A stretch of DNA of 43,193 nt from NCBI GenBank assembly GCA_000403475.2, contig KE159795.1, positions 304,853-348,045 of the forward strand, written 5' to 3'. Source of the stretch: Lachnospiraceae bacterium MD308. GTDB lineage: Bacteria; Bacillota; Clostridia; Lachnospirales; Lachnospiraceae. The number at the start of each line of letters is the position of its first letter. Position 1 is the stretch's first letter. Positions 8,073 through 16,867 of the stretch are shown here, in pieces. Under the pieces are notes generated by a model. It saw nothing but the letters and a program-made list of their open reading frames with translations, ran no database searches and had not been told where the DNA came from. Position numbers and translations under genes: made by a program.

Positions 8073-10460
8073 ATGTATTTACAAATTCTGAAAAAAGACC
8101 TTAAACGCAAAAGGGCGATGAACGTGATATTGCTGGTATTTATTATACTCGCGTCGATGTTCATGTCCTCAGGCGTGAGCAACATCATTACCGTGACGAA
8201 TGCGCTGGACAGCTATTTTGAAATGGCGGACGTGCCCGATTACTTCGCGATGAGCGAAAACAAATCTAACCACAAGGATATTTGCAGGACGCTTGAAAAC
8301 GCCTCCGCGATAGACGAGTTCCGTATCGAGGAGTTTGTCTCGATGTCCCAGTCCAATATTACGCGGGCCGACGAACCGCTTAACGCTTCCAACCTCAGTC
8401 AGAAATTAGTATTACAGAGCGACAGAAGTTTGGGGATAAATTATTTTCTGGACGACGAAAGTATTCTTAAAAGCGTACCAAAAGGGAAAATTTATGCTGC
8501 CCGTTTCACAGAGAAAAACATGGGACTTAAGGCAGGTGACAAAATTACTGTTGAAATAGAGGGCGTAAGCCGTGAATTTACCTTTGCGGGAGGCTTCAAG
8601 GATGCTGTCCTCGGTTCGGAATTGATGGGCATTAAAAGGTTTATTATAAACAGCGAGGACTTTGACGAATATATGTCCAACGAGACGATAAAAAACATGT
8701 ACGGCGGAAAATTCATGAGCATACACACCGACGACCTTGACAAGACTCTGTCCCAGATAGCGGATATATCCGACAGCTTTACTATTGCGAACGGCACGGA
8801 GATACTGGATCAAGCCTATATTTTTGATATGATAATCATGGGTCTTATCCTTGCGGTGAGCATTATTCTTATAATCATATCCTTTGCGGTGCTGCGGTTT
8901 ACCATAGCCTTTACCCTCTCCGAGGAATTCCGCGAGATAGGCGTTATGAAAGCAATAGGCATACGGAACATAAAAATTCGGGGATTGTATCTTACAAAAT
9001 ACTTTGCTATTTCCGTTGTCGGCGCGGGCATTGGCTTGATACTCAGCTACCCGTTCGGAAAAATGCTTATAAATTATTCCTCAGAGTCTATTATAATAGA
9101 CATCAGCAATAACGGTTTTGTCAATGCTGCCTGCGCGGTTCTGGTAGCGGCTGTCATTCTCCTGTTCTGTCTCGGCTGTACGGGCAGGGTGAGCAAAATG
9201 TCCCCGATCGATGCTGTAAGAAACGGGCAGACGGGGGAACGCTTCCGCAAAAAGAGCGTTATGAGCCTTGGAAGATCGCGGCTTGGCACGACGGCTTTCA
9301 TTGCCGCAAACGATATTGTAAGCAGTCCCAAACGCTACGCTGTCATTACCTTTACGTTTTTTCTGTGTATGTCGCTGCTGATCATGCTTTCCAATGTCAC
9401 GGCATCTCTTAAAAGCGGAAAGCTGCTGAAATATTTTGGGATGGCGGACTGCCACGCCGTTACGGACATCGGCGACGAAGCTATGAAATTTATGGCTGAG
9501 GACGGACATAAAAGGGTTGAAAAATATCTTGAGGACATGGAGCAGACCCTTGCGGAAAACGGTATGCCCGCGGAATGTATGACGGAATATTATATTTATA
9601 CGATGATAAGATACGGCGAATATGAAAGCAAGACAGCTATACTTCAGGGTACGGGAACAACAATGGATATGTACGAATATTTAGAGGGTACTCCTCCCCA
9701 AAACAGCGGCGAAATTGCAGTGACGACCCTTTTGGCAAAAAAGCTGGGTGCGGAAATAGGCGATACCGTTACCTTGTCCTACCCAACAGGTGAAACGGCG
9801 GAGTTCATCATAACCGCTCTGTATCAGTCAATGGTCAATCAGGGCATATCCGTAAGGGTTCATACCGACTGCGATATAAACTATATCGCAGCAAGCGGCT
9901 CCCCCGGTACACAGATAAAATTTACCGACGGCCCCGACGATAAGGAAGTATTAAGCAGAATTGAAAAGATCAAGGAGCTTTATCCTAAGTTTTCAAGCGT
10001 TAAAACAGCGGGCGAAACCGTAAAGGACAACACCGGAGTCGGCGACGCCATAGACGCGGTTAAAAAAATGTCCGCCGTCCTTACGGTAATTTTAGCTGCG
10101 CTTATAACCGTGCTTATGGAGCGTTCCTTTATCGCAAAGGAGCAGGCGGAGATCGCCCTTATGAAAGCCATTGGCATCAGGAACGCCAAAATATACGGAC
10201 AGTACACGTTAAGATTTTTCATTGCGGTGGCGGCGGCTGTACTTCTTGCGGAGCTTTTGGGTATGCCCCTTACAAAGCTTTGCTTCGATCCTGTTTTCAG
10301 GATAATGGGGCTTGAAATGGGAGTAGAATATATGCAAAACTCTGTGGAGATATACGCAGTATTCCCCGTTATCGTCCTTACCGCCACAGCCGTAAGCGCG
10401 TTTTTGACCTCTCTATACACAAGAAAAATCAAATCCTCTGATACGGCAAGCATTGAATAA
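8073..10460 (+). CDS. FtsX-type ABC transporter permease
   Basis: A 795-residue permease with two FtsX/MacB-type halves. The first helix is near residues 15-40 (MNVILLVFIILASMFM), followed by a large extracytoplasmic domain, three helices around residues 245-370, a second such domain, and three helices at the end. The sequence EFREIGVMKAIGIRN and its repeat EIALMKAIGIRN mark the coupling regions facing the ATPase. The start is the ATG at 8073, with AAAGGAGCAG upstream; the open frame extends 27 codons further without a ribosome site. It is followed after 18 nt by its ATPase and then a response regulator, the arrangement of transporters that detect or expel antimicrobial peptides. Confidence 0.9.
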   Translation: MYLQILKKDLKRKRAMNVILLVFIILASMFMSSGVSNIITVTNALDSYFEMADVPDYFAMSENKSNHKDICRTLENASAIDEFRIEEFVSMSQSNITRADEPLNASNLSQKLVLQSDRSLGINYFLDDESILKSVPKGKIYAARFTEKNMGLKAGDKITVEIEGVSREFTFAGGFKDAVLGSELMGIKRFIINSEDFDEYMSNETIKNMYGGKFMSIHTDDLDKTLSQIADISDSFTIANGTEILDQAYIFDMIIMGLILAVSIILIIISFAVLRFTIAFTLSEEFREIGVMKAIGIRNIKIRGLYLTKYFAISVVGAGIGLILSYPFGKMLINYSSESIIIDISNNGFVNAACAVLVAAVILLFCLGCTGRVSKMSPIDAVRNGQTGERFRKKSVMSLGRSRLGTTAFIAANDIVSSPKRYAVITFTFFLCMSLLIMLSNVTASLKSGKLLKYFGMADCHAVTDIGDEAMKFMAEDGHKRVEKYLEDMEQTLAENGMPAECMTEYYIYTMIRYGEYESKTAILQGTGTTMDMYEYLEGTPPQNSGEIAVTTLLAKKLGAEIGDTVTLSYPTGETAEFIITALYQSMVNQGISVRVHTDCDINYIAASGSPGTQIKFTDGPDDKEVLSRIEKIKELYPKFSSVKTAGETVKDNTGVGDAIDAVKKMSAVLTVILAALITVLMERSFIAKEQAEIALMKAIGIRNAKIYGQYTLRFFIAVAAAVLLAELLGMPLTKLCFDPVFRIMGLEMGVEYMQNSVEIYAVFPVIVLTATAVSAFLTSLYTRKIKSSDTASIE

Positions 10461-10478
10461 TGAAAGGAAGAAGCAATT

Positions 10479-11237
10479 ATGAATATTCTCGAAGTAAAAG
10501 ACCTCTGCAAAACGTATATCGTAAACAAGCGGCAGAACAACGTACTGAAAAACATAAATTTTGCGATTGGCGAAGGAGAAATGGTCGCTGTTATGGGACC
10601 GTCTGGCTCTGGAAAATCCACGTTACTGTACGCAGTTTCGGGCATGGATGATGTTACCGCAGGAGATGTGAATTTCTGTGGAAAAAATATTGCAGGGATG
10701 GGCGAAAGAGAACTTGCAGACCTGCGCCTTGACGAAATGGGTTTTATCTTTCAGCAAATGTATATGCTGAAAAACCTTACCATATTGGATAATATCATAC
10801 TTCCTGCAACGCAATCCAAAAAGCAGCGTGAACCCCGCAGGGAAACGGCGCGGCGCGGCCAGGACTTCATGCGCAGGCTCGGCATTATCGACATTGCCGA
10901 CAACGACATCAACGAGGTTTCGGGCGGTCAGCTTCAGCGGGCGTGTATCTGCCGCAGTATGATGAACAATCCGAAAATGATTTTTGCTGACGAGCCGACA
11001 GGGGCTTTGAACCGCGCTTCCTCCGATGAGGTAATGGAAGAGCTTGTAAAATTAAATTCTGAGGGAACAACAATCATGCTCGTTACTCACGATGTTAAGG
11101 TCGCGGCAAAATGTACAAGGGTCATGTACATTGTTGACGGGAACATAAAGGGAGAGTTTGACTTAAGCGATTGCTCCACACAGATAAGAGAACGGGAGCG
11201 CACATTGAATAACTGGCTTCTGGAATTAGGGTGGTAA
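10479..11237 (+). CDS. ABC transporter ATP-binding protein (MacB/LolD type)
   Basis: A 252-residue ATPase with Walker A GPSGSGKST, Q-loop FIFQQMYML, signature VSGGQLQRACICRS, Walker B MIFADEPTGAL and H-loop VTHD. It pairs with the permease 18 nt upstream to make an efflux or peptide-sensing transporter. GAAAGGAAG lies before the ATG. The stop is followed one base later by the response regulator ATG, so they are probably translationally coupled. The ALNRASSDEVM segment after Walker B is typical of the family. Confidence 0.92.
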   Translation: MNILEVKDLCKTYIVNKRQNNVLKNINFAIGEGEMVAVMGPSGSGKSTLLYAVSGMDDVTAGDVNFCGKNIAGMGERELADLRLDEMGFIFQQMYMLKNLTILDNIILPATQSKKQREPRRETARRGQDFMRRLGIIDIADNDINEVSGGQLQRACICRSMMNNPKMIFADEPTGALNRASSDEVMEELVKLNSEGTTIMLVTHDVKVAAKCTRVMYIVDGNIKGEFDLSDCSTQIRERERTLNNWLLELGW

Positions 11238-11238
11238 T

Positions 11239-11907
11239 ATGGATATTCTTATTGTTGAGGACAACAAGGAGCTTGCCGACCTGCTGTGTGATTTTCTCCG
11301 TGCGGAAAATTATACAGTATCGGCGGTTCAAACAGCCGAAAAAGCCTTGCTGCTGTACGAAAGATACGGCGCAAGGCTTGTCGTGCTTGATATCATGCTG
11401 CCCGATAAGGACGGATTTTATGTTCTGGAAAAAATCCGCAGGTCGAGTAACACGCCCGTATTGATTGTAAGTGCGAAAACGGAAAAGGATGACAAGCTGA
11501 ACGGACTGAATCTCGGCGCAGACGATTATATAGAAAAGCCATATGATATTGATATTATGCTCGCAAAAATAAGCGGGATTTTTAAGCGACGATACGCTCT
11601 TGACGAAATTACTGACGGCAATATACGCATAAATAAGGCGAGCCGTGCCGTTTACAAAAACGAAAAAGAACTCGAAATGACCGCGAAGGAATTTGAGTTG
11701 CTTCTGCTTTTGATGGAGAATAAGGGCAGGGCTTTGAGCAAGGAATACATTTTTGAACAGGTCTGGGGCAGCGACAGCTTTTCAGAACAACAGACACTGA
11801 CGGTACACATAAAATGGCTGCGGCAGAAAATAGAGGACGCCCCCAAAAATCCTAAAAAAATAGTTACTGTATGGGGGGTGGGTTATAAGATTGAAAATGA
11901 GAAGTAG
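11239..11907 (+). CDS. OmpR family response regulator without its kinase
   Basis: A 222-residue regulator with a receiver domain (acidic E7 D8, phosphoacceptor D51 in VVLDIMLPDKDG, Lys in EKPYD) and a winged-helix output domain (EMTAKEFELLLLL, LTVHIKWLRQKIED, VWGVGYKIE). Normally a BceS/VraS-like histidine kinase follows. Here a possible overlapping kinase start (ATGAGAAGTAGAG) runs only about 14 codons before a stop, and an IS110 element follows. The kinase is not found on the far side either. The regulator is therefore an orphan that would need cross-talk or basal phosphorylation to act. Confidence 0.9.
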   Translation: MDILIVEDNKELADLLCDFLRAENYTVSAVQTAEKALLLYERYGARLVVLDIMLPDKDGFYVLEKIRRSSNTPVLIVSAKTEKDDKLNGLNLGADDYIEKPYDIDIMLAKISGIFKRRYALDEITDGNIRINKASRAVYKNEKELEMTAKEFELLLLLMENKGRALSKEYIFEQVWGSDSFSEQQTLTVHIKWLRQKIEDAPKNPKKIVTVWGVGYKIENEK

Positions 11908-11990
11908 AGGGTATCCATTACCTGAATCACACAACAAATAAGCCATCTTTCGGTGGCCGCTTTAAAAATTGAATATTAAGAATGTTAAGG

Positions 11991-13238
11991 TTATGCAGTT
12001 GCTGACTTGACTTTATAACCTTGATTCCTTGCTATAATGATTGCCTGCTCAACCGTGATTTCACGGTCTGCCGGAGGCAGGTCGGATTTTCGATAAAGTT
12101 CTGCGTTATAGTTTTCTCCGTTCTTCAACATGTGGTATAATGCAGTCAGAAGCATTCTTGCTATGGCAATGATTGCTTTCTTGTGGCCGCGGCGTTTCTT
12201 GATACGGAGGTAGCGGTTGCGAATTTCAGGATGCTTTTTGCTTTTGACAACAGCGTTCGCGCACTGTACCAGAAGCGGCTTAATGTAGCATCCGGCTTTG
12301 GAGACCCGGACAGATTTTTTCTTCCCTGCGCTTTCATTGTTGGTCGGCGTAAGACCGGCCCATGAGCATAAGTGTTTCGCCGAAGGAAAAGCCTCCATAT
12401 TGGTACCGATTTCGGAAATGATTCCGATGGCGGTGAAATCACTGCTGATACCAGGAGCGGTTTGGAGAATGGCAAGTTCCTGCTGATAGGGAGCGGCGAG
12501 CGCATGAATGAGTTCTTCAAGCTCTGCTTTCCGGGATTCAAGGTCTTCATAGTGAGCTTTGATTACTTTCAGTTTACCAGCCTGTTCCGGTGTGATATAG
12601 CCGTCAATGGCATCACGGAGTTCAGGGAGTTTCTTTTTCAAACTTTTGTAAACGAGAGGTTCAAGGTCAAAGGAAGTATCTGCGGGATTTTCCAAAAGTT
12701 TATCCAGTATCGCCTGGGCAGATTTGCCGAAGGTGTCCGAAACAACGTTTCCCAACTGGATATTGGAAACCGTGAGACAGTTCTGCAAGCGGTTCTTTTC
12801 ACTTGATTTAAAGCAGGTCAGTTTGAAACGGTAGCGCATAAGGTCGCGAAGCTGGCGGATGTCAGCGGGCGGCATAAAGCTTCCGGCAACAAGATCATGC
12901 TTGAACAGGTCAGCAATCCATTTGGCATCTTTCTTGTCAGTCTTTTTTCCACGGATAGCCTTAACATATTTCGGATGGGCAAGGACAATCGTACAATCAT
13001 TTTCCAAGATGTTGTAAACAGGGATCCAGTATTTACCAGTGGATTCCATACAGACATCCTTGCAGTTTCTTTGGAGAAGCCATTGTAACAAATCCTTCAG
13101 ACCTTTCGTGTAGGTCGAAAAACGGTGGCTCTCATAAGTGGTGACGCCTTTCTGATTGGTAGAGGCGATACAGGCCACTACAAAAGTCTTGTGGACATCA
13201 ATGCCACAGCAGATTTTGTACACGATTTTTAAAGCCAT
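11991..13238 (-). mobile_element. IS110 family transposase (whole reading frame)
   Basis: A 415-residue IS110-type transposase. The N-terminal DEDD/RuvC-like domain begins with CGIDVHKTFVVAC (D14 catalytic), then CMESTGKYW and KTDKKDAKWIADL. The C-terminal Tnp20-type domain has TAPGISSDFTAIGIISEIG and the serine-containing segment LTPTNNESAGKKK. The ATG at 13238 has AAAGGAG upstream. IS110 elements have no terminal inverted repeats and use a bridge RNA; a candidate lies upstream of this frame (13262-13445). The element lies where a histidine kinase gene would be expected. The frame is intact, so it may still be active. Confidence 0.93.
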
Positions 13239-13261
13239 AGGGACTCCTTTCAGAACCATAG

Positions 13262-13445
13262 GGGTTCGACAAAGATTATAGGGGGAAACGGCATTGACTG
13301 GCTGTCTAAGCCATAAACGAAGTTGTTTAAACAGAGATAAGATTTCGTGCTCAGAGTCACACTTATTTGTGCCTGAAAAGACAGCCTACACATATAAAAA
13401 TACGGTCATCCGGCAGGCCGGACAGCCCACTCACCTCCCCGTGAT
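13262..13445 (-). ncRNA. Candidate IS110 bridge RNA region
   Basis: This stretch upstream of the IS110 frame is non-coding but structured. There is an 8-bp long-range pairing GGCTGTCT (13300-13307) with AGACAGCC (13379-13386) enclosing 71 nt, and a GC-rich hairpin TCCGGCAGGCCGGA (13409-13422). IS110-group elements are known to express a bridge RNA with target- and donor-binding loops from this position. The exact ends and loops are not determined here. Confidence 0.45.
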
Positions 13446-13558
13446 TTGTAGTATACCGAGTTCCCTATAAGAAGAATTATAAAGAAAAAAATACGCTCAG
13501 GCAAACCATTTTCATTGCGTTTTGTGCCTTGAGCGAAGCGAAAGGAATGGATATAAAA

Positions 13559-13729
13559 ATGAAATTAGAATGAATACGCTGCCCCATCTGCGGTAGTAAA
13601 ACTCGTGACAGAATTAGATCGGATACGATTATGAAAAACTATCCGCTCTACTGTCCGAAATGTAAGCAGGAAACGTTGATTAATGTAAAAGAGTTACAAG
13701 TAACTGTCATCAAAGAGCCAGACGCTTAA
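13559..13729 (+). CDS. Cysteine-rich KTR protein with an in-frame TGA
   Basis: A 56-codon frame of the Cys_rich_KTR family (two C-x2-C pairs: RCPICG and YCPKCK, plus KTRDRIRSD and the C-terminus TVIKEPDA), common in clostridial conjugative elements. The reading MKLE-TGA-IRCPICG has TGA (13571-13573) where the family normally has Trp. If read as a stop, a product would need a start further on, at ATA or the ATG at 13619. It is therefore probably a TGG-to-TGA nonsense allele, or translation starts downstream. A terminator follows at 13735. Confidence 0.6.
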
Positions 13730-13734
13730 GACGC

Positions 13735-13786
13735 AGAGCCGATGAACTTGTGAGTTGATATCATAGTTCGTTGGCTCTATTTTATT
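13735..13786 (+). terminator. Terminator after the KTR gene
   Basis: Arms AGAGCCGATGAACT (13735-13748) and AGTTCGTTGGCTCT (13765-13778) pair with two G-T wobbles, followed by ATTTTATTT. Confidence 0.75.
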
Positions 13787-13886
13787 TCATAAGGTTTTAA
13801 GCCAAACGCCCACCAAATAAAAAAACGGCGTATGATGGGCGGTATTGCTATGCCCGAAAAGACTTAACAGAATTATGATTATTTAT

Positions 13887-13925
13887 AACCGTAAAGGTCA
13901 CAGTGCCTTTGCGGTTTTTATTTTG
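13887..13925 (+). terminator. Terminator or attenuator upstream of the sigma-like gene
   Basis: CCGTAAAGG pairs with CCTTTGCGG across a short loop, followed by TTTTTATTTT. It isolates the mobilisation module from upstream transcription. Confidence 0.75.
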
Positions 13926-14013
13926 TCAATTTTTATCAGAATACGCCGCAGGGCTTTTTCTGATGTTGTCTGCCGTTCGCCGCCTTTTCCATCTGGATTA
14001 GTTAAACAGCAAT

Positions 14014-14037
14014 CTTCTTGACCTGATGGTCAAGAAG
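14014..14037 (+). promoter_or_regulatory. Perfect hairpin in the sigma-like gene leader
   Basis: CTTCTTGACC / GGTCAAGAAG with a TGAT loop is a perfect 10-bp stem, followed by a second small one (GCAGGC...GCCTGC) just before the ribosome site of the gene at 14084. There is no T-run, so it is more likely a leader structure or protein-binding site than a terminator. Confidence 0.45.
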
Positions 14038-14083
14038 CATCGCAGGCAGAAGCCTGCTCAATTCAGATTGGAGGAAAAGGAAA

Positions 14084-14509
14084 ATGGCATACAACAACGG
14101 ACGTGAGGACAGGAAATGGCGTATCTGGAAAGAAGCCGAGGAAAAAATATTGCGGGAACATGGAGTTGATGAAACCACCACCCCGCAAATCCGCATAGAC
14201 GACAGGGCAGACTTCAATTCCAACATACGGTTTTACCACTGGTCAAGCGACTTCGGGGAATACCTTGAGGGAATGGCAGACAGGGAGCGGAATGCCGAGG
14301 TAAAGACCGTTGCTGATTTACTGGATGAGATTGAGGATGAAACTCTATATCGGGCATTGCTTACGGTGGACAGGCGTACCCTGCAAATTATCCTGCTGAA
14401 AATGCAGGGCTATTCCACAAAGGAAATTGCCCCGCTTGTGGGATTGACAACAGGGGCTATCTATGCAAGGCTAGACCATCTGCGGAAAAAGCTGCGGAAG
14501 ATTTTATAA
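14084..14509 (+). CDS. Sigma-70 region 4-like regulator of a mobile element
   Basis: A 141-residue protein. The C-terminal half is a sigma-70 region 4 / helix-turn-helix (LQIILLKMQGYSTKEIAPLVGL, then GAIYARLDHLRKKLRK). The N-terminal part is charged (NNGREDRKWRIWKEAEEKILREHG) and resembles element-encoded sigma factor-like proteins in Tn916-like and mobilisable elements. GGAGG lies 11 nt before the ATG. A terminator-like hairpin (14541-14572) follows. It probably controls transcription of the transfer or integration genes downstream. Confidence 0.75.
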   Translation: MAYNNGREDRKWRIWKEAEEKILREHGVDETTTPQIRIDDRADFNSNIRFYHWSSDFGEYLEGMADRERNAEVKTVADLLDEIEDETLYRALLTVDRRTLQIILLKMQGYSTKEIAPLVGLTTGAIYARLDHLRKKLRKIL

Positions 14510-14540
14510 CCATCTAATATTTTCTGTTTTCTTATGGACT

Positions 14541-14576
14541 ATTGGGTGAGGGATAAAATTCCCTTGCCCAATTTTC
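14541..14576 (+). terminator. Hairpin after the sigma-like gene
   Basis: ATTGGG / CCCAAT outer stem with GAGGG / CCCTT inner stem, followed by TTTC. It is a probable weak terminator. Confidence 0.55.
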
Positions 14577-14633
14577 AAAATAAGTGAATAAAATTTCTGT
14601 CCACAGGGAATACTAAATAGTTTGCCCAAAATC

Positions 14634-14663
14634 TTGACACAGATATAGCCGCTATGGTATTCT
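14634..14663 (+). promoter_or_regulatory. Promoter for the mobilisation genes
   Basis: TTGACA (14634-14639), 18-nt spacer, TATTCT (14658-14663). It lies about 480 nt upstream of mobC, so the transcript would include the candidate oriT. Confidence 0.6.
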
Positions 14664-14711
14664 GAAATACCCGTAAGGGAATTGGAAGATTGAAAATTAA
14701 ATAGCACATAG

Positions 14712-14876
14712 ATGGAAGAATGGAATGTCAGCCAACGGATAAGGCTGACCGCCGCCGAAAATATGCTGCCGCTTTCGGCTGGTGTATGGCAGCATGGTTT
14801 TGAATCCCAAAGCCGTTACATAGCATTGCGAATCCGAGCAGGAGAAAACTCTCCTGTCATTCGTGATGCCGTGTAG
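14712..14876 (+). CDS. Possible 54-residue small protein
   Basis: An open frame starts ATG GAA GAA TGG and ends in TAG at 14874-14876. The product (MEEWNVSQRIRLTAAENMLP...) is basic and not recognised. No clear ribosome site precedes it, and part of its 3' end forms the hairpin CAGGAGA/TCTCCTG. The stretch could equally be only leader RNA. Confidence 0.25.
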   Translation: MEEWNVSQRIRLTAAENMLPLSAGVWQHGFESQSRYIALRIRAGENSPVIRDAV

Positions 14877-15033
14877 CGGCTTTTTCTTTTATCCAAAAGT
14901 CAAGAGAAATCAAATCCAGAACGGAGGTAGAAAAGACATAGGATTTTCTTTTCGGAGGGTAAGACAGGTATGGAAGAATGCCGCTGCACAGGAAAAATGC
15001 TCTGCGGCGTTGTCCACAGAGATAGCGAGCATC

Positions 15034-15101
15034 GGATTGTGTCAGCCACAATCCAATCCACAGCCTAAAGGCGTGTGGACTTCACCCAGGGGCAGCCCCT
15101 G
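15034..15101 (+). other. Candidate oriT: three stacked inverted repeats before mobC
   Basis: GGATTGTG-tcagc-CACAATCC (15034-15054) is perfect. It is followed by CCACaGCC-taaa-GGCgtGTGG (about 15057-15078) and CAGGGG-cag-CCCCTG (15087-15101). They lie immediately upstream of mobC and the relaxase, the usual position of a transfer origin. The nick site cannot be placed from sequence alone. Confidence 0.5.
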
Positions 15102-15144
15102 TTTACCCCGAAGAAAGAAATTTAAGACTGGAGGATTAAGAAAG

Positions 15145-15501
15145 ATGAGCAGAGAAAAATCAGAAAAAAACAAGCGGAATGTTCCGATTACTGTCCGACT
15201 GAACGAGGAAGAACATGAAAAATTAAAGCAGTGCGCTGCTGCTTGCGGTCTGTCCGCAGCCGAATTTATGCGCCAGTTATGCAAAGGAAACGCCCCACAG
15301 CCACAGCCTAAAACCGAGTTTTGGGAGCTGTTAAACAAGCTCTATGAGGTGCATGACGCTTTCAAAAAGTGTGTTCCTTATTACCCTGCCGCCGCTGATA
15401 CCTGTATGGAGATTGAGGATTTTATCTTAGAACTGCAACAGAAAACAACTCCCCCACAACGGTTTAGCGTAGAAGAATTGACAGAACAGGGGGCGGTCTG
15501 A
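15145..15501 (+). CDS. mobC: MobC-like relaxosome accessory protein
   Basis: A 118-residue protein with a ribbon-helix-helix N-terminus (VPITVRLNEEEHEKLKQCA and AACGLSAAEFMRQLC), typical of MobC-type proteins that bind oriT and help the relaxase. The ATG at 15145 has GGAGG 10 nt upstream; the frame extends further 5' without a start signal. The stop is followed 1 nt later by the relaxase ATG. Confidence 0.82.
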   Translation: MSREKSEKNKRNVPITVRLNEEEHEKLKQCAAACGLSAAEFMRQLCKGNAPQPQPKTEFWELLNKLYEVHDAFKKCVPYYPAAADTCMEIEDFILELQQKTTPPQRFSVEELTEQGAV

Positions 15502-15502
15502 T

Positions 15503-16867
15503 ATGGCGGTGACGAGCCTATGGCATGTCAAAGGGAGCATAAAAGACGTGATTGACTATATAGAAAACCCAGAAAAGACCGTGCCGAATCGGGAAATGCA
15601 GGACTTCTTTGACGTGTTCTCCTATGTGAAGAACCCTCAAAAAACAAATGAGGGCGAGTATGTTTCCGCAATCAACTGTCTGAAAGAAACAGCCTTACAG
15701 CAGATGATTTTGACGAAGAAACAGTACCAAAAGACAGGCGGGTATATCGCATGGCATGGCTACCAGAGCTTCAAGCCAGATGAAATAACGCCCGAACAGT
15801 GCCATGAAATCGGCTTAAAATTAGCAAGGGAACTGTGGGGCGATAAATATCAGATAATTGTTGCCACCCACCTTGATAAAGGACATCTGCACAATCATTT
15901 CTGCTTTAACTCCGTTTCCTATCTGGATGGGAGCAAATATAATTACTCAAAATCGGAGCAGAAAAGGTTGAGGGAAGTGTCCGACCGCTTATGCCGAGAG
16001 TACGGATTATCGGTGATTGAAAACCCCAAGAAAGCCCCGCCAAGACCGCTTTATCTGGATGAAAAGAGCGGAAAGCCGACACGCTACAACGTCTATCGGG
16101 AGGATTTAAGGGAGGCAATCAACGGGAGCAGGGATTTACAGCACATGATAAAATACCTTGCCGACAAGGGATATGAAATTAATTTTTCGGGCAGCCATTG
16201 GAAAATGAAACTACCGCAGTACAAACATTTCACAAGGTTAGACACACTTGACGAGCGGTTGACGCCCGATTTTATACGGTCATGCCTAGGCGGGACTTCC
16301 CGATACGGAAACCATAAAGCAAGAATTTCCTACTCCCCGCATATGCCAGAGCAGTACAAAAACGCATGGAAACCACATCAAAAAACCACAGGAATCTTAG
16401 CGTTATATTATTACTGGTGCTATCAGTTGGGGATATTCCCCAAAGGCACGGACTATAAGCCGACAAGCCCGCTGATGAAAGAGGAGCTTCGGAAACTGGA
16501 CGAGATTACCGCACAAGTGCGGTATATGTCAAAGCATAACATCTCCACCCTCTCCGATTTATACGCCGACAGGAAGAAAAACCAGACCGAAATGGATAAA
16601 CTGATTGACTACCGCCAGCACTTGCGGAATAAGGTACGCCGTGCCACACCAGCCGAAAAAGAAACACTCCGAGCCGAAAAACAGGGCGTGACGGAGCAGA
16701 TAACAGAGCTTAGGAAGATGCTGAAATATGCAGACGGGATTGAAAAACGCTCTGCCCATATCGACGAATGTTTAGACCAAATCCACGACATGATTGAAAA
16801 CCAGCGGTCAAATACAAACGCCAGAGCAGGCAGGGCAGACCGCAGGAGGGAGGAATTGTTGCGATGA
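15503..16867 (+). CDS. MobA/MobL-type relaxase (Relaxase PF03432 family)
   Basis: A 454-residue relaxase. The N-terminal region has an early Tyr (IDYIENPEKT) and the metal-binding three-histidine motif THLDKGHLHNHFCFNSV near residues 121-137. It would nick oriT, stay bound to the 5' end and lead the strand into the recipient using transfer machinery of another element. The C-terminal third is a charged coiled coil (RRATPAEKETLRAEKQG). It overlaps the next gene by 4 nt (ATGA). Confidence 0.9.
   Translation: MAVTSLWHVKGSIKDVIDYIENPEKTVPNREMQDFFDVFSYVKNPQKTNEGEYVSAINCLKETALQQMILTKKQYQKTGGYIAWHGYQSFKPDEITPEQCHEIGLKLARELWGDKYQIIVATHLDKGHLHNHFCFNSVSYLDGSKYNYSKSEQKRLREVSDRLCREYGLSVIENPKKAPPRPLYLDEKSGKPTRYNVYREDLREAINGSRDLQHMIKYLADKGYEINFSGSHWKMKLPQYKHFTRLDTLDERLTPDFIRSCLGGTSRYGNHKARISYSPHMPEQYKNAWKPHQKTTGILALYYYWCYQLGIFPKGTDYKPTSPLMKEELRKLDEITAQVRYMSKHNISTLSDLYADRKKNQTEMDKLIDYRQHLRNKVRRATPAEKETLRAEKQGVTEQITELRKMLKYADGIEKRSAHIDECLDQIHDMIENQRSNTNARAGRADRRREELLR

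Noticed and set aside
9980-10645. 221-codon minus-strand frame over the permease and ATPase junction
   Set aside because: Antisense to two well-supported genes.
13735-13925. CRISPR-like repeat
   Set aside because: The repeats are two unrelated terminator stems, not equally spaced direct repeats. No CRISPR array was seen anywhere in the window.
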